This document shows positions 7,049 to 14,086 of a DNA stretch of 17,859 nt, one piece after another (position 1 is the first letter of the stretch; each line of letters begins with the position of its first letter). A program made the translations under genes and the position numbers. Location: positions 1 through 17,859 of the forward strand of contig NZ_KL585396.1 in the NCBI RefSeq assembly GCF_000721935.1. Direction: 5' to 3'. The notes below the pieces were generated by a model. It had not been told where the DNA came from. It was given only the letters and a program-made list of their open reading frames with translations, and did no database searches. The stretch is from Streptomyces sp. NRRL WC-3549. Its GTDB lineage: Bacteria > Actinomycetota > Actinomycetes > Streptomycetales > Streptomycetaceae.

Positions 7049-8497
7049 ATGACGACCCATCAGGATTACCCAGCCATCCGCATGTACATCGCAGGCGAAT
7101 GGTGCCAGGGCGCGACCGGGCGCACCACCGCGGTCGTGAACCCGGCCACCGAAGAGGTACTCGGACAGGTACCGCTCGCCACCACCGCCGATCTCGACCG
7201 CGCCGCCGAGGCGGCCGAGGCCGGCTTCGTGACCTGGCGCGACACGCCGGTCGCCGAACGCACCGCGATCCTCCACAAGGCCGCCGACCTGCTGGTCTCC
7301 CGGGCCGAGGAGGTCGGGCGGATCATGACCCTGGAGCAGGGCAAGCCGCTGCGCGAGGCGAGTGGGGAGGCCAGACGTGTCGCCGGGGCGCTGCGCTGGG
7401 ACGCCGACGACGCGCGCCGCGCCTACGGACGGGTGATCCCCTCCGAGTCCGGCACCCTGCTCTCCGTACGCCGCCGGCCCATCGGCCCGGTCGCCGCCTT
7501 CACCCCGTGGAACTTCCCCGCGGGCTCGCCGATGCGGAAGATCGCCGCGGCGCTCTCGGCCGGCTGCTCGCTGGTGATCAAGGCGTCCGAGGAGACCCCC
7601 GGCACCGCGGTGCAACTGGTCCGCTGCTTCGAGGACGCGGGGGTGCCCGCGGGCGTCCTCAACCTGGTGTTCGGTGAGCCCGCCGAGGTCTCCGCCCATC
7701 TCATCGCGCATCCGGCGACCCGGCTGATCGCCTTCACCGGCTCGGTGCCCGTCGGTAAACTGCTGGCGGCCGCCGCCGGCGCCGAGATGAAGCCGTCCCT
7801 CATGGAACTGGGCGGGCACGCCCCGGTCATCGTGTGCGAGGACGCCGACCCGGTGTCCGCCGCCCGCCGCGCCGCCGCCGCGAAGTTCGCCAACGCCGGA
7901 CAGGTCTGCACCTCGCCGAGCCGCTTCCTGGTCCACGAGAGCCTGGTCGAGGAGTTCACCGGCGAGTTCGTCCGGGCCGCCGAGGCGCTCGTGGTCGGAG
8001 ACGGACTCGACGCGGGCGTCACCATGGGCCCGCTCGCCAACGAACGCCGGCTGACGGCGATGGACGCCCTGGTCACCGACGCCGTGTCCCGGGGGGCGAA
8101 GGTGCTCACCGGCGGCGAACGCCTCCCCGGCAAGGGCTACTTCTACGCCCCCACCGTGCTCACCGACGTTCCCGGCGACGCCGCCCTGATGGCCGAGGAG
8201 CCGTTCGGACCGCTCGCACCCATCGTCCCCTTCACCGATCTCGACGACGCCCTGCGCATCGCCAACGCGCTGCCGTACGGGCTCGCCGCATACGGCTTCC
8301 CCCGCTCCGCGGCCACCGCCGAACGCCTCACCCGCGAGTTCGAGGCGGGCATCCTCTCCATCAACCACTGCGGGGGCTCCGTCCACGAGGCACCCTCCGG
8401 CGGAGTCAAGTCCAGCGGCTACGGCCGCGAGGGCGGACCGGAGGGCCTGGACGCCTACCTGGTCACCCAGCGCGTCTCCCACCTGCTGACGGACTGA
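7049..8497 (+). CDS. NAD(P)-dependent aldehyde dehydrogenase (succinate-semialdehyde-type)
   Basis: A 482-residue aldehyde dehydrogenase with the complete active site: Asn155 (FTPWNFP), Glu253 (MELGGHAP) and nucleophile Cys287 (NAGQVCTSPSRF). The opening YIAGEWCQGATGRTTAVVNP and the EEPFGPLAP segment near the C-terminus are typical. The closest relatives I recognise are succinate-semialdehyde and hydroxymuconic-semialdehyde type enzymes. Directly after an extradiol dioxygenase, the likely job is to oxidise the ring-cleavage semialdehyde to the dicarboxylate (4-oxalocrotonate branch). The start is the ATG at 7049, with GAGAGG at 7031-7036 at a rather long distance. The FAH-family gene follows after six bases. 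Confidence 0.93.
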   Translation: MTTHQDYPAIRMYIAGEWCQGATGRTTAVVNPATEEVLGQVPLATTADLDRAAEAAEAGFVTWRDTPVAERTAILHKAADLLVSRAEEVGRIMTLEQGKPLREASGEARRVAGALRWDADDARRAYGRVIPSESGTLLSVRRRPIGPVAAFTPWNFPAGSPMRKIAAALSAGCSLVIKASEETPGTAVQLVRCFEDAGVPAGVLNLVFGEPAEVSAHLIAHPATRLIAFTGSVPVGKLLAAAAGAEMKPSLMELGGHAPVIVCEDADPVSAARRAAAAKFANAGQVCTSPSRFLVHESLVEEFTGEFVRAAEALVVGDGLDAGVTMGPLANERRLTAMDALVTDAVSRGAKVLTGGERLPGKGYFYAPTVLTDVPGDAALMAEEPFGPLAPIVPFTDLDDALRIANALPYGLAAYGFPRSAATAERLTREFEAGILSINHCGGSVHEAPSGGVKSSGYGREGGPEGLDAYLVTQRVSHLLTD

Positions 8498-8503
8498 GCC
8501 GAC

Positions 8504-9322
8504 ATGAGATACACCCGGATCTCCATGGGCGGACGGGCGGTGTGGGGCCGCGTCGAGGACGACGCCGTGCTCCTGCTCTCCGACTCGCCCCTGGAAGGCG
8601 ACCCCACGGTCATCGGTACGGTCCCGCTCGACGAGGCATGCTGGCTGCCTCCCGTCGTGCCGCCCGTCTTCTACGCCGTGGGCATGAACTACCGGCGCCA
8701 CATCGAGCACGCCCGGCTGCTCGGCGACACGGCCGCGGTCGTGCCCGACCGCCCGGAGGCCGGCTACCGGGCCAACAACGCGCTCACCGGCCACCGCACC
8801 GCCATCGTGAAGCCGGACGGGGTGCGCGGCCGGTTCGAGGCCGAACCCGAACTGGTCGCGGTCATCGGCCGGACCCTGCGGCACGCCACCCGCCGGCAGG
8901 CACGGGACGCCGTCTTCGGCTGGACGATCGGCAACGACGTCAGCGCCCGCGCCTGGCAGCACGAGGACCGCACGTTCTGGCGCAGCAAGAACAGCGACAC
9001 CTTCAAGCCGATGGGCCCCTGGATCGAGACCGATACCGACGCCCTGGCGCAGACGACCACCCTGCGCGTCAACGGTGAGGTCCGCGCCCTCTTCCCGACC
9101 GGCGACATGGTCTTCGACCCCTTCGACCACCTCGTGGAGATCACCAAGTACATCACCGTGCACCCCGGTGACGTCCTGTGGATGGGCGCCGAGTCCACCT
9201 GCCAGATCGAACCGGGCGACACCGTCGACGTCGAGATCAGCGGCATCGGCGTCCTGTCGAACCCCGTCCGGGCGGAAGCCGCCCGGCCCCCAGCCACCTC
9301 CCCCGAAAGGCAGCAGCCGTGA
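8504..9322 (+). CDS. Fumarylacetoacetate hydrolase (FAH) family protein
   Basis: A 272-residue FAH-fold protein. The metal-binding acidic residues are present as Glu114-x-Glu116 (EPELVAVIG) and Asp145 in GWTIGNDVSARAWQ, and the substrate loop SKNSDTFKPMGPWI matches the family. Family members in meta-cleavage routes are 4-oxalocrotonate decarboxylases, 2-hydroxypentadienoate hydratases or 5-carboxymethyl-2-oxohexenedioate decarboxylase/isomerases; others cleave acylpyruvates. In this operon, after a dioxygenase and a semialdehyde dehydrogenase, decarboxylation or hydration of the oxo-dicarboxylate is the best guess. No strong ribosome site is visible in the six-base gap, so translation is probably coupled to the gene before. 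Its TGA overlaps the GTG of the next gene. Confidence 0.9.
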   Translation: MRYTRISMGGRAVWGRVEDDAVLLLSDSPLEGDPTVIGTVPLDEACWLPPVVPPVFYAVGMNYRRHIEHARLLGDTAAVVPDRPEAGYRANNALTGHRTAIVKPDGVRGRFEAEPELVAVIGRTLRHATRRQARDAVFGWTIGNDVSARAWQHEDRTFWRSKNSDTFKPMGPWIETDTDALAQTTTLRVNGEVRALFPTGDMVFDPFDHLVEITKYITVHPGDVLWMGAESTCQIEPGDTVDVEISGIGVLSNPVRAEAARPPATSPERQQP

Positions 9323-9690
9323 GCAAGGAACCCCGCTACATCCACCACGTCAACTTCCCCACCACCGACCCCGACCGGACCGCCGCCTGGTACACCAGGG
9401 TCTTCGGGATGAAGAGGATCCAGCCCAAGTCCAACACCCGGGTCGTGCTGATGACGCGCGGCAACTTCGACCTGCACTTCACCCCGGTCGAGGAGATGGA
9501 CCGGATGGCGCCCTACCACTTCGCCGTCGAGGTCGACGACTGGGACGACTTCCTGGCGCACCTGAAGGACCTGGGCATCCGCCACACCCGCCCGATCGAG
9601 CGTCCCGAGAACCACTCCAAGTTCTGCTACATCCACGACCCCGACCACACCATGATCGAGCTGGTCTTCCACGGCAAGCGCCCCAACTGA
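9319..9690 (+). CDS. Single-domain VOC (glyoxalase/dioxygenase-fold) protein
   Basis: A 123-residue VOC protein with two beta-alpha-beta-beta-beta modules. A metal site can be traced as His10 (YIHHVNF), His67 (PYHFAVEV) and Glu114 (TMIELVFHG). It starts with GTG at 9319, overlapping the previous stop (GTGA), with GAAAGG at 9305-9310 as ribosome site, so it is translationally coupled. Small VOC proteins include lyases, isomerases, one-domain extradiol dioxygenases and resistance proteins, and the sequence does not choose between them. Being second to a full two-domain dioxygenase in the same operon, it may open a second ring, isomerise an intermediate or act as an accessory protein. Confidence 0.85.
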   Translation: MSKEPRYIHHVNFPTTDPDRTAAWYTRVFGMKRIQPKSNTRVVLMTRGNFDLHFTPVEEMDRMAPYHFAVEVDDWDDFLAHLKDLGIRHTRPIERPENHSKFCYIHDPDHTMIELVFHGKRPN

Positions 9691-9720
9691 GCCGCAGACC
9701 TCGCCAAGGAGATCCCTTTC

Positions 9721-10512
9721 ATGCCCTATGTCGATTCCGACGGCGCGTCCGTCTACTACGAACGCCACGGCGCCGGACCCGCGATCGTCTTCGTGCACGG
9801 CTCAGGGGGGCACCACGCGGCCTGGTGGCAACAGGTCGCGGCACTGCGCGACGAGTTCACCGTCGTCACCCTCGACCTCCGCGGCTTCGGGAAGACGCGG
9901 CTGTCGGCGCCCCAGACCGAGTTCGACGGCCAGGCCTTCCACGGTGACGTCGTGGCCGTCCTGGACCGCGAGGACCTGTCCGACGCCATGCTGGTCGGCC
10001 AGTCCATCGGCTCGATCCCCGCGCTCCGCGCCGGCCTCGTACGGCCCGAGCGTGTCGGTGCGGTGGTCCTCGGCCACTCCCTCGGCGGCATCAGCCACCC
10101 CGAGCTGAAGGAGCTGGCCGCGGCCGACCGCGCCGAGGCCGTCGAACTGCCCGTCATCGACCGGCTGCTCACCAAGGAATTCCAGCGGGAGCGGGCCGAC
10201 CTCACCTTCCTGTTCCGGCAGATGGGCACCTTCAACGCCGCCACCATGCAGGATCTGCGCAACCTCGACACCGACGGCCCCGGGCTGGAGGAGATTCGGG
10301 ACTCCGGCGTCGAGGTCGCCTTCCTCGCCGGTGAGAAGGACGCGGTGCTCAGCGTGAAGACGGTCACCCGCGCCCACGAACTGGTGGACGGTTCCCACCT
10401 GGAGATCGTCCCCGGAGCCCCGCACTCGATGTACTGGGAGACGCCCCGGGAGTACAACGCGGCCGTCGCCCGCCTGCGCCGCACCCTCACCGCCCCGAAG
10501 GAAGCCGCATGA
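9721..10512 (+). CDS. Alpha/beta-fold hydrolase, candidate C-C bond or lactone hydrolase
   Basis: A 263-residue alpha/beta hydrolase with a complete triad: Ser95 in the nucleophile elbow GQSIGS, Asp207 (AGEKDAVL) and His235 (PGAPHSMYW). The oxyanion-hole segment VHGSGGHHAAWW (about 25-36) and DLRGFGKT follow the usual order, with a short cap domain at about 125-185. Enzymes of this size next to extradiol dioxygenases typically hydrolyse meta-cleavage products (BphD, HsaD, XylF type). Lactonases of the PcaD group look similar, and the CMD-family gene at 638 makes that alternative worth keeping. AAGGAGAT at 9706-9713 gives a strong ribosome site. The stop overlaps the next ATG (ATGA). Confidence 0.88.
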   Translation: MPYVDSDGASVYYERHGAGPAIVFVHGSGGHHAAWWQQVAALRDEFTVVTLDLRGFGKTRLSAPQTEFDGQAFHGDVVAVLDREDLSDAMLVGQSIGSIPALRAGLVRPERVGAVVLGHSLGGISHPELKELAAADRAEAVELPVIDRLLTKEFQRERADLTFLFRQMGTFNAATMQDLRNLDTDGPGLEEIRDSGVEVAFLAGEKDAVLSVKTVTRAHELVDGSHLEIVPGAPHSMYWETPREYNAAVARLRRTLTAPKEAA

Positions 10513-11000
10513 GCGCCCTCACCCTCAAGGCCGCCGAAGAGATCATCGATGCCGCCCACCAGCGCGCCCAGGCGCTCGGCAAGGCCGTGAGCGCCGCCGT
10601 CGTGGACGCCGGCGGCTTCCCCGTCGCCATCCGCCGCGCGGACGGTGCCCGCCCGCTCACCCCGGACATCGCCCGCGCCAAGGCGTACACCGCGGCCGTC
10701 ATGCAGCGCCCCGGCAACATGCTGAAGAAGTGGCAGGAGAGTCAGCCCGTCTTCTTCTCCCAGCTCTCCCAACTGCCCGGCGCCGCCCTGCCCATCCTCG
10801 CCACCGAGGGCAGCGTCACGATCAAGAAGGACGGCGAGATCATCGGCGGCCTCGGCATCGCCGGAGGCACCGCGGACGAGGACCAGCAGATCGCGGACGA
10901 CGTCCTGACGTCGCTCGGCTACGAACTGGAGTTCGCCGCCTGGGGCGTCTCCGGCAATCCCGCCGGTGCCTCCGGCAGTCCCGCCGGAAAGGAAGCCTGA
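10509..11000 (+). CDS. HbpS/GlcG-like (DUF336) protein
   Basis: A 163-residue protein of the GlcG/HbpS family, recognised from VSAAVVDAGGFPVAIRRADG, the helix IARAKAYTAAVM and the glycine-rich KKDGEIIGGLGIAGG. HbpS of Streptomyces is a secreted haem-binding sensor partner, while GlcG-type members lie inside catabolic operons with unknown roles. This copy has no signal peptide, so it should be cytoplasmic and closer to GlcG. The C-terminus carries a short duplicated tail, SGNPAGA-SGSPAGK. The ATG overlaps the hydrolase stop (ATGA), and the MetE-like gene starts three bases after its own stop, so it belongs firmly to the operon. Binding of a cofactor or small aromatic ligand is possible. Confidence 0.85.
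   Translation: MSALTLKAAEEIIDAAHQRAQALGKAVSAAVVDAGGFPVAIRRADGARPLTPDIARAKAYTAAVMQRPGNMLKKWQESQPVFFSQLSQLPGAALPILATEGSVTIKKDGEIIGGLGIAGGTADEDQQIADDVLTSLGYELEFAAWGVSGNPAGASGSPAGKEA
10950..10988 (+). repeat. Tandem repeat in the DUF336 gene tail
   Basis: Two imperfect 18-21-base units (TCCGGCAATCCCGCCGG at 10950-10966 and TCCGGCAGTCCCGCCGG at 10971-10987) encode SGNPAGA and SGSPAGK. They differ at one position over 17 bases and form a flexible C-terminal tail. The tail is unlikely to be part of the folded domain. Confidence 0.7.
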
Positions 11001-11003
11001 TCC

Positions 11004-12053
11004 ATGGCCGACACGTTCAACTACCGCATCGACCACCACGGAAGCCTCGTGCGCCCCGCCGCCCTGACAGCCGCCCGCGAACGCGCGGCCCAGGGCGGCG
11101 ACCCCGAGGCCCTGCGCGAGGCCGAGCGCGCCGCGGTCAAGGAGGCCGTGGTCTTCCAGCGCAAACTGCGCTCCACCGTCGTCACCGACGGCGACCTCCC
11201 CCGCGAGGACTTCCGCAGCGCTGTCCTCGACGGCGTCTCCGGCTTCCGCCGCACCGGGCGGCGCACCGGCGGACTGGCCGACTGGGTGGCGGAGTCCCTG
11301 CCGAAGGCCGAAGGACCGCTGCTCGCCGACTGGGCCGGCCTGCTCGGCGAACTCACGGTGATCGCGCCCAAGGTGTCCCTGCCCTCGCCCGCCTACCTCG
11401 CCGCCACCTGCTTCGACCCGGCCCTGGCCGGCTCCGGCGGCCCCGCCTCGGCCCGGGAACTCGGCGAGGCCCTGGCGGAGATCATCCGGGCGGAGATCCA
11501 ACTGCTCATCGGCCTGGGCGTGCGCCTGGTCCAGCTGAACAACCCGCTGCTGCTCGCCCACACCGCCACCGAACCGCCCGCCACCGGCGAGCTCTCCTTC
11601 GAGGAGATCCTGGCCGTCGAGGCCCTGGCCCTGCCGACGGGGGAGCGCCCCGAGGGCGTACGCATCGGCGTCAGTCCCGGCTGGGCCGCGCCCGCCTCGG
11701 TGGACCTGGCCAGGGCCGAGCGGATGTACGCCGGTGTGCCGGCCGACCGCTGGGTGCTGCCGTTCGACCAGGGCACCGCGGCCGAAATCGACCTGCTCAG
11801 GGCGCTCCCCGAGGAACGGGACGCGTGCCTGGGGGCGGTCGACGCGACCGTCCCGGAGACCGAGGAGATCGACGCGGTGATGGTCCGCATCGACGCCGCC
11901 GCCGAGGTCAAGGACCTGGAGGACATGGCCCTGGCCCCCTCCCGGGGCTTCGAGGACGTCGCCGGCCGGCCGCTGCTGGACGCCGACGCCCAGAACGGCA
12001 AGCTGGTCCAGGTCGAGACCCTGGCCCGCTACTGCTGGGGCAACGAGTTCTGA
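11004..12053 (+). CDS. MetE-like (core methionine-synthase fold) protein lacking the zinc site
   Basis: A 349-residue single-barrel protein of the cobalamin-independent methionine synthase C-terminal family, seen in the opening HHGSLVRP, VTDGDLPREDF, LPSP and the closing GKLVQVETLARYCWG. All expected zinc ligands are changed. The His-x-Cys strand is IGVSPGW (221-227), and the final SPxCGF motif is APSRGF (311-316), with Arg where Cys should be. The substrate-binding Asp-Glu/Asp pair of QxDxP is Asn179-Asn180 (QLNNP). Homocysteine methylation is therefore unlikely. It may use the barrel for another reaction, or for binding only. It is the last gene of the seven-gene operon, with GGAAAGGA at 10986-10993 before the ATG, and is followed by a large hairpin. 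Confidence 0.82.
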   Translation: MADTFNYRIDHHGSLVRPAALTAARERAAQGGDPEALREAERAAVKEAVVFQRKLRSTVVTDGDLPREDFRSAVLDGVSGFRRTGRRTGGLADWVAESLPKAEGPLLADWAGLLGELTVIAPKVSLPSPAYLAATCFDPALAGSGGPASARELGEALAEIIRAEIQLLIGLGVRLVQLNNPLLLAHTATEPPATGELSFEEILAVEALALPTGERPEGVRIGVSPGWAAPASVDLARAERMYAGVPADRWVLPFDQGTAAEIDLLRALPEERDACLGAVDATVPETEEIDAVMVRIDAAAEVKDLEDMALAPSRGFEDVAGRPLLDADAQNGKLVQVETLARYCWGNEF

Positions 12054-12063
12054 CGACACGGAA

Positions 12064-12099
12064 CCGGGGCCCGGCCGCACTACGCGGCCCGGGCCCCGG
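12064..12099. terminator. Bidirectional hairpin terminator
   Basis: CCGGGGCCCGGCCGC (12064-12078) pairs with GCGGCCCGGGCCCCGG (12084-12099) around the loop ACTAC: a 15-bp stem with one bulged base. It lies between the convergent ends of the MetE-like gene (plus) and the ABM gene (minus), so it can serve both. Confidence 0.8.
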
Positions 12100-12118
12100 C
12101 TCAGGCGTCCCCGGCGGG

Positions 12119-12406
12119 CTACAGGACCTCGGCGAAGGTGACCGTCCGCCCGGTCAGCAGCGGCCGGACCGTCCTGACGATCAGCTCGTCGAAGTAGCCG
12201 GCCGCCGCGTGGGCGTCGAAACCGGACCGGTCCACGTACCGCTCGTACAGGACGAAGGCGCCCGGACCGTCGAGGTCCGCGTGCACCTCGTAGCCGAGGT
12301 TCCCCGGCTCGGTCAGCGTGTGCTCACGCGTCTTCAGCAGCGCGGCGCGCACGGTGTCCTCGTCGGCGGGCGCGCAGCGGTAGTGGGCGATGACGGCGAA
12401 TGCCAT
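12119..12406 (-). CDS. Antibiotic-biosynthesis-monooxygenase (ABM) domain protein
   Basis: A 95-residue ferredoxin-like ABM-fold protein. The order VIAHYRCAPADEDTVRAAL, then LGYEVHADLDGPGAFVLYER and a closing strand TVTFAEV is typical. Members are cofactor-free quinone-forming monooxygenases, haem-degrading enzymes or stress proteins (YgiN/LsrG type), and the sequence does not settle which. A YgiN-like quinol monooxygenase would fit beside catechol chemistry. The start is the ATG at 12404-12406, with AGGAGAG on the minus strand a few bases before it; the frame is open to 12487, but that part is not ABM-like. It is divergent from the aldehyde dehydrogenase at 12605, with the dyad at 12482-12499 between them, and convergent with the main operon. 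Confidence 0.85.
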   Translation of the reverse strand: MAFAVIAHYRCAPADEDTVRAALLKTREHTLTEPGNLGYEVHADLDGPGAFVLYERYVDRSGFDAHAAAGYFDELIVRTVRPLLTGRTVTFAEVL

Positions 12407-12481
12407 GGTGCTCTCCTCGTTCGCACAGGGCTTCGGGGTGCCGATTCCAGCACGGTTCACAGGCTCCGGGCGGTACGTGGC

Positions 12482-12499
12482 GCGCAAGCAATGTCTGCG
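12482..12499 (+). promoter_or_regulatory. Candidate operator, dyad copy 3 (ABM / aldehyde dehydrogenase divergent region)
   Basis: GCGCAAGCAATGTCTGCG fits RCGCAAS-N6-YTGCR. It sits in the 198-bp gap between two divergent genes and could serve both. A second small palindrome, CTGCG-C-CGCAG (12495-12505), overlaps its right edge, similar to the one near copy 4. No convincing -10 was found at the spacing seen elsewhere, only a weak TGTTGT at 12532. Confidence 0.5.
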
Positions 12500-12604
12500 C
12501 CGCAGGCCTGGTCAGCGCCGTCGGCTTCCTGTGTTGTCGTGACGACCAACCGTTTCATCTGCACACCGCGCAGTCGCCGCGGTCGAACGGGAGCAGTGAT
12601 CCAG

Positions 12605-14053
12605 ATGCGCACCATGGAAACCCTTCTCGGCGGGCAGTGGGTGACGGCCGACGCGTGGCTGCCCGTCCACGACCCCTCCGACACCCGCGTCCCCGTCGTC
12701 CAGGTCCCGGCGCTGACCGCCAAGGAGGTCGCCCACGCGTACGACGAGGCCGAGAAGGGGTACGAGACCTGGCGGCGCACCAGCCCCTTCGAGCGCGCCC
12801 GGGTCTTCCACGAGACCGCCCGGCTGCTCCGTGAGCGGGCCGGTGCCGTCGCGGCGGACGTGGTCACCGAGAACGGCAAGAACCTCGCCGAGGCCGGGGG
12901 AGAGGTCCAGAAGGCCGCCGACTTCTTCGAGTACTACGCGGGCCTCGCCCGCAGCGGCTACGGAACGCTCCTGCACGACGCCCGCCCGGACACCCGCACG
13001 AGCTTCCGGAGTGTGCCGCTCGGGATCGTCCTGGCCATCACGCCCTGGAACGACCCGCTGCTGACCCCCGCGCGCAAGCTGGCCCCCGCCCTGGCCGCCG
13101 GAAACGCCGTCGTCCTCAAGCCCGCCTCCGAGACCCCGATGTCCGGGCTCCACCTGGCCCGCGCCCTGCACGACGCCGGCCTGCCCGCCGGAGTGCTCGG
13201 CGTGGTCACCGGCCGGGGCCGCGAGATCTCCGCCCCGCTGCTCGACGACCCGCGCCTGGCCGCGGTCACCTTCACCGGCAGCAACCAGGTCGGTGAGGGG
13301 CTGCGCGCCTCGCTCGCCGAACGCAACGTCCGCTTCCAGGGCGAACTCGGCGGCAAGAACGCCACGGTCGTCCTCGCCGACGCCGACCTCCCGGCCGCCG
13401 TCACGGCGCTGACGACCGCCTCCTTCGGACAGGCCGGGCAGCGCTGCACCGCCACCAGCCGCGTCCTGGTCGAGCGCTCCGTGTACGAGGAGTTCACCGG
13501 CCTGCTGCTGGCGGCGGTGTCCGCCCTGCGGCCGGGCCCCGGCGCGTCCGGGACCACCGTCGTCGGCCCGCTCGTCAGCCCCGGCCGGCGACGGTCCGTC
13601 CTGGCCGACATCGAGCGCGCCGTCGGCGAGGGGGCCACCGTCCTGACGGGCGGCGACACCCCGGGCGACGAGGCGCTCGCCCACGGCTGCTACGTCAATC
13701 CCACCGTCCTCGGGGACGTCACACGGCAGATGGCCGTCTGGCGCGAGGAGGTCTTCGGACCCGTCGTCGTCCTGCGTCCCGTCGACGGCTTCGACGAGGC
13801 CCTCGACGAGGTCAACGACTCCGACTTCGGCCTCGCCGCAGCCGTGTTCACCCGCGACCTGCGCGCCGCCCACCGCTTCACCGAGGAGGCGGACTGCGGC
13901 CAGATCGCCGTCAACACGACGACCTCCGGCTGGGACGTGCACCACCCCTTCGGTGGCTTCCGCGACTCCGGCTCGGCCTTCAAGGAACAGGGCACCGAAG
14001 CCCTGCGCTTCTACACCCGCGTCAAGACCGTCGCCTTCCACTTCGGTTCCTGA
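12605..14053 (+). CDS. Aldehyde dehydrogenase, aromatic/short-chain aldehyde type
   Basis: A 482-residue aldehyde dehydrogenase, distinct from the one at 7049. Active-site residues are Asn149 (TPWNDP), Glu247 (GELGGKNA) and Cys281 (AGQRCTATSR). The EVFGPVVV segment and a C-terminal HHPFGGFRDSGS are present. Its closest recognisable relatives are ketoglutarate-semialdehyde, vanillin and benzaldehyde-type dehydrogenases. The ATG at 12605 has GGGAG at 12589-12593; an ATG three codons later is possible. It starts its own transcription unit behind dyad copy 3 and is followed after 33 bp by a 2-hydroxyacid-oxidase-like gene, and further on by a ThDP decarboxylase-like gene. It may therefore oxidise the aldehyde released by that enzyme (inference). 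Confidence 0.92.
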   Translation: MRTMETLLGGQWVTADAWLPVHDPSDTRVPVVQVPALTAKEVAHAYDEAEKGYETWRRTSPFERARVFHETARLLRERAGAVAADVVTENGKNLAEAGGEVQKAADFFEYYAGLARSGYGTLLHDARPDTRTSFRSVPLGIVLAITPWNDPLLTPARKLAPALAAGNAVVLKPASETPMSGLHLARALHDAGLPAGVLGVVTGRGREISAPLLDDPRLAAVTFTGSNQVGEGLRASLAERNVRFQGELGGKNATVVLADADLPAAVTALTTASFGQAGQRCTATSRVLVERSVYEEFTGLLLAAVSALRPGPGASGTTVVGPLVSPGRRRSVLADIERAVGEGATVLTGGDTPGDEALAHGCYVNPTVLGDVTRQMAVWREEVFGPVVVLRPVDGFDEALDEVNDSDFGLAAAVFTRDLRAAHRFTEEADCGQIAVNTTTSGWDVHHPFGGFRDSGSAFKEQGTEALRFYTRVKTVAFHFGS

Positions 14054-14086
14054 CGGCGGGCCACCCAGTGAGAAAGGAGGATGCCG

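Noticed and set aside
6857..9163. Long open frame on the minus strand opposite the dioxygenase, aldehyde dehydrogenase and FAH genes
   Set aside because: Translation is low-complexity (Gly, Val, Asp, Arg rich) with no domain, and the plus strand has strong enzymes with intact active sites. High GC makes such antisense frames common.
11160..11173. GCGCAAACTGCGC, resembling the shared dyad
   Set aside because: It lies inside the MetE-like coding region and the spacing between half-sites is too short.
9756..12080. 774-codon minus-strand frame opposite the hydrolase, DUF336 and MetE-like genes
   Set aside because: No recognisable fold; the plus-strand genes have ribosome sites and overlapping start/stop pairs.
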